The notes beneath the pieces are model-generated. The model saw only the letters and a program-made list of their open reading frames with translations. It was not told the DNA's origin and did no database searches. Shown here piece by piece: positions 1 to 8,518 of a stretch of 48,625 nt of DNA (position 1 is the first letter of the stretch; each line of letters starts with the position of its first letter). Position numbers and translations under genes: made by a program. This DNA comes from Deltaproteobacteria bacterium (lineage in GTDB: Bacteria; UBA10199; JADFYH01): contig JADFYH010000023.1 of the NCBI GenBank assembly GCA_015233135.1, forward strand, positions 1-48,625, in the 5' to 3' direction.

Positions 1-126
1 AAGATCCGTCGCTATTTTTTAGAGGAAAAAGTGGGTCCCTATCCTTGCGAACCACCGGGTCCCTATCATGCGTACAGGTGGGGCCCTATCATGCGAACTC
101 CAGGCTCCCTGTCATGCGCGCTGACA
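1..126 (-). mobile_element. Terminal repeat region of an insertion element (IS21-like architecture), right-hand edge
   Basis: Degenerate tandem repeats of a GGGTCCCTATC-TGCG unit lie at about 33, 57, 81 and 103, spaced 22-24 bp. The same sequence recurs in inverted orientation at 48504-48625, including the 14-nt AAGATCCGTCGCTA (1-14 here, complement at 48562-48575). Read inwards, both copies begin with TG and reach GACAGGG at the same distance (20 nt). The element ends in CA at 125-126 and the TOTE primase fragment begins at once. Multiple internal repeats with TG/CA termini resemble IS21-family transposase-binding ends. The family is inferred, because no transposase lies inside the window. 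Confidence 0.6.
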
Positions 127-352
127 AGTAGGTCTTGATTCTTACGACAGGCTTTTTCCCAATCAAGATACGATGCCCAAAGGAGGATTTGGAAATCTTA
201 TTGCGCTACCACTTCAGCGGGAACCCCGGAGTCGTGGCAATAGTGTGTTCATCGACGAAAATGGAAATCTGTATGAAGATCAATGGGCCATTCTTTCCAA
301 GATAAAAAAGATCACGGAAAATCAGATTCATAATATTCTTATCTCTGTTTAG
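127..352 (+). pseudogene. C-terminal piece of a TOTE-type archaeo-eukaryotic primase domain, cut off upstream and ended by an in-frame stop
   Basis: Frame 2 is open from the element boundary. It reads VGLDSYDRLFPNQDTMPKGG, then the motif GNLIALPLQ and, near 240-290, GNSVFIDENGNLYEDQW. I recognise these as the end of the archaeo-eukaryotic primase domain of TOTE-type primase-helicase proteins. A TAG at 350-352 stops the frame, yet the same frame continues straight into the helicase at 380-1909, so this was one gene. The 5' part is missing because the element end at 1-126 abuts the coding sequence. The primase is certainly incomplete here. Confidence 0.7.
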
Positions 353-379
353 TTTCGTGCTGAAGTAGGTGAAATCCAG

Positions 380-1909
380 TTGATCGATGAAGAAGATGAA
401 ACTCCCATCAAGCCTTGGAAAAAATCAGAACGAAAATCCAAAAAAATCAATGGGCCATTCCCTGAAAAGGCCAAGATCACATTAGACAATATGATCTATG
501 TCGAAAAAAGTGGCCTCCCCTCGGCCATGCTCAATCGAATCCTGCGCATTGCAGCTTTTCAAAATCCGGAGTTTTATAAAACTCAAGCCATGCGACTTTC
601 CACTTACGGAAAACCAAGAATCATTTCCTGTGGCGAAGACTTTTTAAACTATGTTGCTATTCCAAGAGGCTGTTTAAGGGAGCTTGTCGATTTATTCGAA
701 GAACACAGTATCAAATCTGAAATTATGGATGAACGCTTTTCAGGAAAATTGATTCATGTACGTTTCAAGGGGGAACTTCGTGAACTACAAAAGGAAGCTA
801 CTCGAGAACTCTCCAAACACGATATCGGAATACTTTCAGCCACAACTGCCTTTGGGAAAACGGTGGTTGCCGCAGCTATGATTGCCAAGCGGAAGACCAA
901 CACTTTGATTCTCGTGCATCGTAAGCAGTTGATGGATCAATGGAAGGAGCGTCTTTCCATGTTTTTGGAACTTGCTCCAAAATCCATGGGTGAAATTGGT
1001 GGAGGAAAATCAAAGGCAACAGGAATCATTGATATTGCGATGATGCAAAGTTTGCATCGTGAAGGTGAAGTGAAGCCCATTGTCTCAGAATATGGTCATG
1101 TCATTATCGACGAATGCCATCACATCTCAGCCTTCAGTTTTGAGCAGGTACTCAAACAAGTGAAAGCGAAGTATGTGCTCGGCCTTACCGCTACACCCGT
1201 TCGCAAAGACGGCCACCATCCGATTATTACCATGCAATGTGGGCCCATTCGTTTTAAGGTAAGTCCCAAGCAGCATCAGCAAATGACCCAATTTGAACAT
1301 TTGGTCATTCCACGACACACAAAATTTAGCCTGCCAGAAATGGGTCAGCACAGTATTCAAGAAATTTATTCAGCACTGGTCCAAAATGAGCAACGCAACG
1401 ACCTTATCTTTGATGACATTTTACAAGCACTCGAATCAAAACGATCTCCTCTTGTTCTTACCGAGCGAACGGAGCATTTGGAGACTTTTGAAAATCGCCT
1501 CAGAAAATTTGTAAAACATATTTTTGTTTTACGAGGCGGAATGGGTAAAAAGCAAAGAGTAGCTTTAATGGATGAAATGGCTGCCCTGCCAAATTCTGAA
1601 GAGAGAATTATTCTTTCTACAGGTCGTTACATCGGTGAAGGTTTTGACGACAGCCGTCTGGATACTTTGTTTCTTGTGAGCCCCATCTCCTGGAAAGGCA
1701 CCTTGCAACAATATGTCGGGCGACTTCATCGTTCGCATGAAGGAAAAAGTATTGTCCAAGTTTATGATTATGTGGATCAGGAAGTGCCCATGCTTCGAAG
1801 AATGTTTCTCCGTCGACTCCGAGGCTATAAAGCCATTGGATACTCGTTGCATGAACTGCCAAAGGACAAGCCAGAAGAAAAAGAAATCCAATATGAAATG
1901 GAGCAATAA
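380..1909 (+). CDS. SF2 DEAD/DEAH-type helicase part of a broken TOTE-type primase-helicase
   Basis: The 509-residue open frame is a superfamily 2 helicase. It has Walker A (SATTAFGKT, about residue 153), the Walker B variant DECHH (about 245), motif III GLTATP, and a C-terminal RecA lobe with STGRYIGEGFD and the arginine-finger motif QYVGRLHR. The N-terminal 100 residues (SGLPSAMLNRILRIAAFQNP, AMRLSTY, PRGC) are the linker typical of TOTE primase-helicases. The frame is the same as the primase remnant upstream, and only the TAG at 350 separates them. The start at 380 is a TTG with no good ribosome-binding site, so the gene is probably dead. The intact family is thought to act in conflict or mobile-element systems as an NTP-dependent nucleic-acid machine. 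Confidence 0.72.
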   Translation: MIDEEDETPIKPWKKSERKSKKINGPFPEKAKITLDNMIYVEKSGLPSAMLNRILRIAAFQNPEFYKTQAMRLSTYGKPRIISCGEDFLNYVAIPRGCLRELVDLFEEHSIKSEIMDERFSGKLIHVRFKGELRELQKEATRELSKHDIGILSATTAFGKTVVAAAMIAKRKTNTLILVHRKQLMDQWKERLSMFLELAPKSMGEIGGGKSKATGIIDIAMMQSLHREGEVKPIVSEYGHVIIDECHHISAFSFEQVLKQVKAKYVLGLTATPVRKDGHHPIITMQCGPIRFKVSPKQHQQMTQFEHLVIPRHTKFSLPEMGQHSIQEIYSALVQNEQRNDLIFDDILQALESKRSPLVLTERTEHLETFENRLRKFVKHIFVLRGGMGKKQRVALMDEMAALPNSEERIILSTGRYIGEGFDDSRLDTLFLVSPISWKGTLQQYVGRLHRSHEGKSIVQVYDYVDQEVPMLRRMFLRRLRGYKAIGYSLHELPKDKPEEKEIQYEMEQ

Positions 1910-2001
1910 AGATCATCATATCACAGCTCATTTTTTCCTACGTAACATCTTTTGGGACCTTCTTTTCATCCATTCCACCAAATCGGATTCCAAGATCATG
2001 A

Positions 2002-2271
2002 TGTTTTTCTCGAGCCGGAAGACAGGCCAGTTGGGGACCCCATTATCACGATGTTGGAAAAATTATTGAAAAAGAAAAAAACAAACTTTCTAAACCACTC
2101 ATCGGGCATCTGGATAGGGTTCTTTCGATTTCTAGACATCTGCGATTGGAGCGTGAAACGAGCTTTTATGGTGATGAAGATTTGGAGCTTCCCCCCGAAG
2201 AGCTTTATACCCAAGTGGACGCAGACCGGGCAAAAGAGGATGTGAAATGGTTGAAACAATTTGTGCCTTAA
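2002..2271 (+). pseudogene. C-terminal fragment of a HEPN-domain protein
   Basis: Frame 1 is open for about 89 codons after a TGA at 1999, with no start codon. It contains RQASWGPHYHDVGKII, RLERETSFYGDEDLELPPEE and a YTQVDADRAKEDVKWLKQF tail. The S-F-Y-G-D-E-D-L..PPEELY..-DA..A pattern is typical of HEPN proteins paired with nucleotidyltransferases as toxin-antitoxin modules. There is no room for the N-terminal half, and I see no nucleotidyltransferase partner. With the broken helicase just upstream, this looks like a decaying defence or conflict locus. The HEPN call rests on recalled motifs only. Confidence 0.5.
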
Positions 2272-2277
2272 AATTTT

Positions 2278-3855
2278 CTAGCGATATAATTCCTTAATCA
2301 AATTCTTCCTCAAAATCACAGAAGCCGTTAAAAGCCCAGCCATCAAGGCACCGGCGATTCCGTCGGTAGTAATATCTTGTCCGGTTAAAAAAAGATTTTT
2401 GATGGGAGTCTGAGGTTTCAGCCAATCTTGATCGAAGCGCTGAGGCGTGTGGGCCAGGCCGTAAATTTCTCCCTGAGCGTAATTGCAATAGTATCGTGTG
2501 GAGAGAGGAGTAGAAATTTCATAATAATCAATTTGATCTTTCACCTGAGGCACATGTTGGTAGAGTAACTCCAAAAGGGGTTTGGCTAATTTTTCTTTGA
2601 AGGCCTTGTAATCGTCTCCTCGTTCGCGTCGAGGTTTGTCTTCCCATTTTTTAAACCACTCATAAGGGCAGACGCCAATTACTTCAATTGTTGATTTTCC
2701 AGGAAAACGTTTTTCCCACGAAGGATCTTTCGCAGAAGGGAAAGAAATGTAGCAAACGGGAGGCGCCGAGTTTTCAGGGTCTTTGAGGTAAGACGCGATA
2801 CTTTGATCGTGATCGGCTGAAGGATAAATCCAGTAATTGCTTTTGGGGAGCTGCAGTATTTCTTGAGGCTGTTTTAATCCGATATATAAACAGAGATGGG
2901 CTAGAGAGGGTTCTACTTCTTTAACGGCATTTTTTAATTTTTCGGAAGGCTGGGGAATGAGCTTGTTGTAGGTATTTAAAACTCCTACATCGCTAATCAC
3001 CAGCGGGGCTTCAATGATTTCTCCCCCCGCCAATTTTACGCCATAGGCCTTTTGATTTCGAATCAGAATTTCTTTTACCTCGGCTCTGACGAAAATTTCT
3101 CCGCCATGTTTTTTGAGCATACTATAAATTGTGGCGGCAATTCGTCCGGATCCTCCCACGGGATAAGATCCTCCTTCGAAATAATGCTTGGCCACCAGGG
3201 CATGAATGGCAAAAGAACTTTGTGCGGGTGCTAAGCCGTAGTCGCCGTATTGGGCGCTGAGTACAGCGCGTAGTTCCTGATTTTGTGTGAGACGATTTAA
3301 AACCTGCAGGGTACTTTGTCGGGAAAGTTTTAGAAAATTTTTCTTTAGCCAGGACGAAGCAAGGGGAGCAATCAAAGAGGGGAGGGCTTTTGCCATGAAG
3401 AAATTTTTGGAAGAACGTGTCAGCTCAAACACTTTTTCAACATAGCCTTCAATGGCTATTTTTTCGTTTGGAAAATATTCGATGAGTTTATTTTTAAAAT
3501 TTTGAACACCTTTCACAAAATCAAAACTTTTTTCGCCAATGAACACCTTGTCATAAACCTCGCCCATGTCCGCCCAGTCGAGCTGCCCATCCGATAAATA
3601 GTCGAAGGCCTTGCGCAGTAGATTTTTCTGCTGTTGTACTTCGCCCACATAGTGCAGGCCTACGTCCCACTCGTAACCCTTGCGTTGAAAAGTATGGGTG
3701 AACCCGCCTGCTACTTTGTGTTTTTCTAAGATTAAAACTTTTTTTCCATTTTTGGCCAAGAAACCGGCGCAGGCAAGCCCTCCAATGCCAGAGCCAATAA
3801 TCAGGGCATCAGGGGCTAGACAAGGTCCTTCGGTTTTGAATAGAGGGTAGTTCAT
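2278..3855 (-). CDS. FAD-dependent phytoene desaturase/retinol saturase-like oxidoreductase
   Basis: This 525-aa protein opens with a dinucleotide-binding motif (ALIIGSGIGGLACAGFLAKN, about residues 18-37) and the LEKH acidic end of the second strand. HKVAGGFTHTF and WDVGLHYVG follow, which are characteristic of all-trans-retinol 13,14-reductase and carotenoid isomerase/desaturase-like proteins. The C-terminus has the FAD-closing motif LFLTGQDITTDGIAGALMAG. Such enzymes saturate or desaturate polyenes at the membrane; the substrate cannot be told here. The start overlaps the end of the decayed gene upstream by 4 bp, so the two were probably once co-transcribed. The length is normal for the family. 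Confidence 0.85.
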   Translation of the reverse strand: MNYPLFKTEGPCLAPDALIIGSGIGGLACAGFLAKNGKKVLILEKHKVAGGFTHTFQRKGYEWDVGLHYVGEVQQQKNLLRKAFDYLSDGQLDWADMGEVYDKVFIGEKSFDFVKGVQNFKNKLIEYFPNEKIAIEGYVEKVFELTRSSKNFFMAKALPSLIAPLASSWLKKNFLKLSRQSTLQVLNRLTQNQELRAVLSAQYGDYGLAPAQSSFAIHALVAKHYFEGGSYPVGGSGRIAATIYSMLKKHGGEIFVRAEVKEILIRNQKAYGVKLAGGEIIEAPLVISDVGVLNTYNKLIPQPSEKLKNAVKEVEPSLAHLCLYIGLKQPQEILQLPKSNYWIYPSADHDQSIASYLKDPENSAPPVCYISFPSAKDPSWEKRFPGKSTIEVIGVCPYEWFKKWEDKPRRERGDDYKAFKEKLAKPLLELLYQHVPQVKDQIDYYEISTPLSTRYYCNYAQGEIYGLAHTPQRFDQDWLKPQTPIKNLFLTGQDITTDGIAGALMAGLLTASVILRKNLIKELYR

Positions 3856-4349
3856 GATTTGTCTTCCTGGATAACCTTCTTTTTAATCGGTGACAACTCC
3901 CGATATTTCTCTATTGTTTCCGCTACAACAGTATTCTGCTCCTCCACCCACTGGGTAAATAATTCCAAAATTTGTGGATGCGTAAAATAATGAGCGCTGT
4001 AGGTTTCGCTGGGCTCAAAATTCGAAATGCAAATTCGGAATCGGTTCACGGCAGCCCCAGTAACGGCCATACAGTTTGTTTCCTTTTTTTAAATTGAAAC
4101 TCCCTGCAATATATTCCCCCTGTTTTTTCGCCAAGACGAGTAAAAGATTTTGACGCAGTTGATGATGGCAGAGTCTGAAAAAACGAAAGAAAAATAAAAA
4201 GCCTTCCAGTAATGGGGCAGGTTGATGCTGCGGGAATCTTCGAGGCATTTTAGAAAATCGTAATCCAGAAAGGGATGATCTGCTGGGCTTAAGGCGTTCC
4301 AGTCTTCTTTTTTGAATTGGGAGATGGAGCTAAATGGCTGGATTTTCAT
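3852..4349 (-). pseudogene. Decayed GNAT/FemAB-like acyltransferase (DUF482, 'peptidogalycan biosynthesis' type)
   Basis: Three reading frames carry successive pieces of one family. The N-terminus (from 4349) reads EDWNALSPADHPFLDYDF and continues LKCLEDS. The middle (about 4200-4025) reads QLRQNLLLVLAKKQGEYIAG and KKGNKLYGRYWG. The C-terminus (about 4020-3852) reads FEPSETYSAHYFTHPQILEL and RELSPIKKK. Two internal deletions are implied: one after the N-terminal block, and one between LHFE and FEPSE, where family members carry the C-terminal acyltransferase core. About 500 bp remain of an expected gene of about 1.1 kb, so it cannot be functional. Confidence 0.65.
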
Positions 4350-4510
4350 AGGTAAAATAGTGACTAGTTTGAAAAAGAGAGGGCGTCAAAAAAAATACGC
4401 AACTTCTTCTTGGAGTTGTCGATAGTTGTTAAGGCATTGTCATTGCGATGACAAACACGAATACGTAAAAATTACCGCATTACCTGAGTGAAAAATAGTG
4501 AGAAAACATT

Positions 4511-5272
4511 ATGCGAGAAATACAAGGATTAAGACAATCAAGTACAACGACCATTGCGGAACGAATAGAAAATGTAGTTCGAGAACATTCAGCTACGCTG
4601 GCCCAGGGCCGTTTTTTACTGAATGCTGCTCAAGAATCTTTGAAAGATTTAAAACATCAGATTTTTAACACTCTTCATCAATCTTTAGCTTCACATTTCT
4701 CTCATAGTGCTTTGCAACCTGCTTTGGCAACTGTGTTGGATACCCTACAACAAGAAGTCTTCACTCCCGAGTTTGCGATGGAACTGAGTTTGATGACTGT
4801 CTCGGGCGCAGTCGGCGGTTTGCTAGGCTCTGCGTTGACTTCTTCTTTACAAAATCGAACGCTGGCTTTTGGGTTAAGAATGGCTTTGACGCATGTAGTT
4901 TCTTCTCGTGCAAATGAAGGGATGCATGTGTTTTTGGGGCATACTGAAGAAATTAGCGGAATCTCTCTCAGAGATTTGGGCGGGGTAGCAAATCTCAGTA
5001 GTGCCGAAGGCATTAATCATGTGTTGCAACCGTTGTTGCGTCGTTTTATTTCTAATCCTCTTCTATCTTTTGCGGTGGGCCGAGTGGCGGGTGCTCTCAC
5101 CATGATGGCCTCATCTGCTGTAGAAACAAAAATAGGAAACATGTTGGGTTATAGTCACGAAGATTGGCATAGTCAATTCGCTACAGGTCGTGCTTTTACA
5201 CGATCCCTTACACGTTCTTTGGCTTTGGATGTGGAATTCATGGTGGCAACGCAGTCTCGGGGCGAACAGTGA
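4511..5272 (+). CDS. Unrecognised protein with a hydrophobic Gly/Ala-rich centre
   Basis: I do not recognise this 253-aa protein. The first 90 residues look helical and coiled-coil-prone (REIQGLRQSS, ENVVREHSATLAQG). A Gly/Ala-rich stretch around residues 95-115 (TVSGAVGGLLGSALTSSL) could be a membrane hairpin, and a second hydrophobic patch follows near 190 (FAVGRVAGALTMMASSAV). It overlaps the next gene by 4 bp (GTGA), so the pair is translationally coupled. The ATG at 4511 has a weak ribosome-binding site. Its neighbours and the protein at 8519 share a style of hydrophobic segments inside large non-conserved proteins. Confidence 0.6.
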   Translation: MREIQGLRQSSTTTIAERIENVVREHSATLAQGRFLLNAAQESLKDLKHQIFNTLHQSLASHFSHSALQPALATVLDTLQQEVFTPEFAMELSLMTVSGAVGGLLGSALTSSLQNRTLAFGLRMALTHVVSSRANEGMHVFLGHTEEISGISLRDLGGVANLSSAEGINHVLQPLLRRFISNPLLSFAVGRVAGALTMMASSAVETKIGNMLGYSHEDWHSQFATGRAFTRSLTRSLALDVEFMVATQSRGEQ

Positions 5273-6558
5273 GTTGGGCGGGGGAGAATGGAGTTAGGCA
5301 TTGGAATCGGATTACGCAAGAAGTGAAGGCCTTTGGAAAAAGTATAGCGACTACTTTGCAAGATAGACGGGGTCTGCCTTTAATGGCTGGGTTGGGAGGT
5401 TTGATTACTATTTTGCATCCGGGGGTTGCGGAAGCAGCGACGCATACTTTGGCGGCAAATCACGGCGTATGGGGCCTTTTGGGTTTGACGGCCTTGCTGG
5501 GGAGCGTATTTGGAAATCATAGGAGTGATTGGGGAATTTCTATTCCTGAAAGGGGATGTTTGGAAATGGAAGACTGGAAAATTACGGCCGGATCACTGCA
5601 ATTTGGAGAAAATAGATTTCAAATTTATTCTCAGGGTTTTATTTTGGGTATGGATTGTTGCAACACGGTAGTTCAAAAATATTCCCCGGGATTTGTTAAT
5701 CGTTGGGAAAACCTTTCTTCGCTTATGATTGATGCACAATTTCGCTACATGGCTTCTCCGGGGATTTATCGTTTTCTACAAGGGGGGCGGTATTTATATG
5801 TAAAACTTGAGGAACCTGCTTCTCGAATTTTCCTGTTTTCGCGTGCAAGTTTTGAGAATCCACATCCTCATGCGAGTGAACAAGCTCCAGTCCTTCCTCG
5901 TCCTACTGTTCCTCCAGTTGCTCCGCCTCCAGCGTCTGCACCAGCGAGGCCTTCGAGAAAAGGGATTGGATTTGTGGTGAGGCCTCCGGAAAAGGGCCTT
6001 GCGAGTGTTTTTGATTTGCTGGATCCACGAAGAATATTTTTATCCTGTGCTGCTGAACAACAAAGGGTTTGGGGTCTTTTAACCCCTCAGCAAAGAGAAC
6101 TGGTTTTTAGGACAGAAGATCCTTCGAGTCTTAGGGTACAAGCTTTGACTCCCGGAGAAAGAAGAAATATCCCTGTGGAGGAGCGTACACGTATAGCCGA
6201 TGTTGCTGAAAGGGTGAAGCTTTGGGAAGGCCTCACTCCAGAGCAGCAGGCTATGGTTTTAGCTTGGAGAGCTTGTTGGGCAGGACTTCCTGAAAGACAT
6301 TTCATTCGGGAAATACTCTCTGCGGTGAAAATTGTGTCATTTTCACACATGATCAGGGATATGGCCGGCAGTACAGGACGTGAAAGGTGTTACCAGATCT
6401 ATAGTGAAGGCCCTCCGCTGCTTCTCTTGTTGGCTGGAAATCGTCGTGTTTGTCTTGAGCCGGGAGAAGGGAGCAGACGACATTTGGGAATTGCGGGGGA
6501 AGAGGTTCAAATTTTTTATGATAGGGAGCGGCCTTTGAGAGTCACTGTCCGGCTCTAA
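5269..6558 (+). CDS. Unrecognised membrane-associated protein with a proline-rich linker
   Basis: This 429-aa protein starts at a GTG inside the stop of the previous gene. Two hydrophobic segments (about residues 36-60 and 65-85) are followed by a soluble domain and an Ala/Pro-rich linker (about 200-235, [19 protein letters not shown]). A second soluble domain ends the chain. The two soluble parts share a weak pattern (RFQIYSQG and CYQIYSEG), which may be an internal duplication. No catalytic motif is visible and the function is unknown. Its last four bases overlap the convergent nadA stop. Confidence 0.6.
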   Translation: MSWAGENGVRHWNRITQEVKAFGKSIATTLQDRRGLPLMAGLGGLITILHPGVAEAATHTLAANHGVWGLLGLTALLGSVFGNHRSDWGISIPERGCLEMEDWKITAGSLQFGENRFQIYSQGFILGMDCCNTVVQKYSPGFVNRWENLSSLMIDAQFRYMASPGIYRFLQGGRYLYVKLEEPASRIFLFSRASFENPHPHASEQAPVLPRPTVPPVAPPPASAPARPSRKGIGFVVRPPEKGLASVFDLLDPRRIFLSCAAEQQRVWGLLTPQQRELVFRTEDPSSLRVQALTPGERRNIPVEERTRIADVAERVKLWEGLTPEQQAMVLAWRACWAGLPERHFIREILSAVKIVSFSHMIRDMAGSTGRERCYQIYSEGPPLLLLLAGNRRVCLEPGEGSRRHLGIAGEEVQIFYDRERPLRVTVRL

Positions 6559-7472
6559 CTCCACTCCAGCATCCGCTTCAAAGGTAAGTAAGCCCGCTGT
6601 CTCAACTCTTCTTTCATCAAAATCTCCGGTGTTTCATTATTCATGCAGGCCAATAATTTTTCCAAAGTGTTGAGTCGCATGTAGGGACATTCGTTGCAGG
6701 CACAGCCGGAATCATTCGGGCCTTCCAGAAATATTTTATCCGGAGAAGCTTTCTGCATCTGGTGAATAATTCCCGATTCCGTCAGTACGATGAATTTTTT
6801 GGATGAACTCTTCTGGGTGTAATCGAGCAGGGCCTTGGTAGACCCAATATAGTTCGCCTGATCCAAAATCACCTTTTCACATTCAGGATGGGCAATCACC
6901 TCGGCATCGGGGTTTTGCAATTTTAACTGCAGCAATTTTTTTTCATTAAAAGTTTCATGTACGATGCAGACGCCTTGCCAGAGCTTCATCTCACGTCCGG
7001 TTTTTTGGATGAGATAGCGGCCCAGGTGACGGTCGGGTCCAAAGAGGATTTCGCGATCTGCGGGGATGGATTGAATCATCTTGAGCGCGTTGCTGGAGGT
7101 GCAGATCAAATCGGAGAGGGCCTTAATTTCCGGAGAGGAATTGATATACATCACCACATAGGGATTGTTCAGTTTCTTTTTGAAGTAGGCAAATGCGGCG
7201 GGTTGGCAGCTATCCGCTAAAGAGCAGCCGGCCTCCAAATCGGGGAGCAATACTTTTTTGCCGGGATTCAGAATCTTCGCCGTTTCGGCCATGAACTTTA
7301 CGCCACAAAAAACAATGGTGTCGGCCTTCGTTTTTTCGCAATATTGGGCCAAGGCCAAAGAATCGCCCACACAGTCCGCCAAGTCTTGGATAGCCGCCTC
7401 CTGGTAATAATGGGCGACGATCACGGCGTTTAGTCTTTTTTTCTCTTTCAGGATTTCGTCGTTGATATTCAT
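6555..7472 (-). CDS. nadA: Quinolinate synthase NadA
   Basis: NadA condenses iminoaspartate with dihydroxyacetone phosphate to give quinolinate in de novo NAD synthesis, using a 4Fe-4S cluster. The 305-aa sequence has AHYYQ near the start and the three cluster cysteines in their family contexts: AGCSLADSC (about residue 82), AHPEC (about 198) and [15 protein letters not shown] near the C-terminus. The length is that of the short NadA class. It is divergent from the epimerase gene, with a 51-bp shared promoter gap, and convergent with 5269-6558. No nadB or nadC is adjacent. Confidence 0.95.
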   Translation of the reverse strand: MNINDEILKEKKRLNAVIVAHYYQEAAIQDLADCVGDSLALAQYCEKTKADTIVFCGVKFMAETAKILNPGKKVLLPDLEAGCSLADSCQPAAFAYFKKKLNNPYVVMYINSSPEIKALSDLICTSSNALKMIQSIPADREILFGPDRHLGRYLIQKTGREMKLWQGVCIVHETFNEKKLLQLKLQNPDAEVIAHPECEKVILDQANYIGSTKALLDYTQKSSSKKFIVLTESGIIHQMQKASPDKIFLEGPNDSGCACNECPYMRLNTLEKLLACMNNETPEILMKEELRQRAYLPLKRMLEWS

Positions 7473-7523
7473 GATTTATTTCAGATAGTAGCTGGACTGG
7501 CTTTTGTAAAGGGGACAAAATCA

Positions 7524-8447
7524 ATGCGCATATTCATCACCGGCGCTGCCGGATTTATTGCTTCTCATATTCAAGATGCTTTTCTGGATTTAGGTCATGA
7601 AGTGGCGGTGCTCGATAATTTGATTAGTGGCAAGCGTGAAAATATAAATCCCAAATCCAAATTTTACGAGCTGGATATCGTGAATCCCGAAGTGGAAGCC
7701 GTCTTTCAGGAGTTCAAACCCGAAGTACTCTGCCATCATGCGGCTCAGATGGAGGTGCGTCGTTCAGTAGCCGAGCCTGCCTACGATGCCAAAATCAATA
7801 TCCTGGGGACCCTAAATTTACTCGAAGCCGGCCGAAAAGTTGGGCTTAAAAAGGTAATTTTTGCCTCCAGCGGGGGGGCTATTTATGGAGAGCAAGATTT
7901 TTTCCCCGCCACCGAAAAACATCCCCTGCGACCTGCCTCTCCTTATGGTTTAAGCAAGATGGTGGGGGAGGAATATCTCAGGCTTTATGAGCGGCTCTAC
8001 CAGATCAAGTCTGTCTCCCTGCGTTATGGCAATGTCTATGGTCCTCGGCAGAACCCCCATGGGGAGGCTGGGGTGGTGGCTATTTTTTTAGAAAAAATGC
8101 TCAAAGGAGAAAATCCTGTCATTAATGGGGACGGCCTGCAGACACGGGATTATGTCTATGTGGCCGATGTGGTCAAAGCCAACGTCTTGGCCTTGAAGAA
8201 TGAGGTAAATGGGGTTTTTAATATTGGAACTAATTGTGAAACCAGTGTGATTCAACTCTTTGAAATATTAAGTTCTTTTTCTCAGGTCAAAAGGGCAGAA
8301 CATGCCCCAGCCAAGTTGGGCGAACAAAGACGAAGCCTGCTTTCTTTTGAGCAGGCCAAGAGCGAGATTTCATGGCTTCCCCAAGTTTCTATTTCCGAGG
8401 GTCTAAGGCTTACTTTTGAATGGTTCAAAAATTGTAAAAAAAGTTAG
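7524..8447 (+). CDS. NAD-dependent sugar-nucleotide epimerase/dehydratase (GalE-like, extended SDR)
   Basis: This 307-aa extended short-chain dehydrogenase begins with the NAD-binding motif FITGAAGFIASH (residues 4-15). The adenine-side acidic residue follows in AVLDNLISGKREN. The catalytic serine lies in IFASSGGAIYG and the Tyr/Lys pair in SPYGLSKMVGEEYL. The sequence RYGNVYGPRQNPHGEAGVV and the RDYVYVADVV motif are typical of UDP-glucose 4-epimerase-like enzymes. It probably makes a sugar nucleotide for surface polysaccharide. Substrate specificity cannot be read from the sequence, and no glycan cluster surrounds it. Confidence 0.88.
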   Translation: MRIFITGAAGFIASHIQDAFLDLGHEVAVLDNLISGKRENINPKSKFYELDIVNPEVEAVFQEFKPEVLCHHAAQMEVRRSVAEPAYDAKINILGTLNLLEAGRKVGLKKVIFASSGGAIYGEQDFFPATEKHPLRPASPYGLSKMVGEEYLRLYERLYQIKSVSLRYGNVYGPRQNPHGEAGVVAIFLEKMLKGENPVINGDGLQTRDYVYVADVVKANVLALKNEVNGVFNIGTNCETSVIQLFEILSSFSQVKRAEHAPAKLGEQRRSLLSFEQAKSEISWLPQVSISEGLRLTFEWFKNCKKS

Positions 8448-8518
8448 CAACTTTTCCGAGAGGATGACGATACCCGCTTGCATGACTTTTTAGACCAATC
8501 TTTCAGAGGGGGTTTTAT

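Noticed and set aside
1-126. 24-bp-step repeats at the left edge as a CRISPR array
   Set aside because: The units are degenerate and the intervening DNA is too short (under 10 nt) to be spacers; the inverted copy at the other edge fits element ends better.
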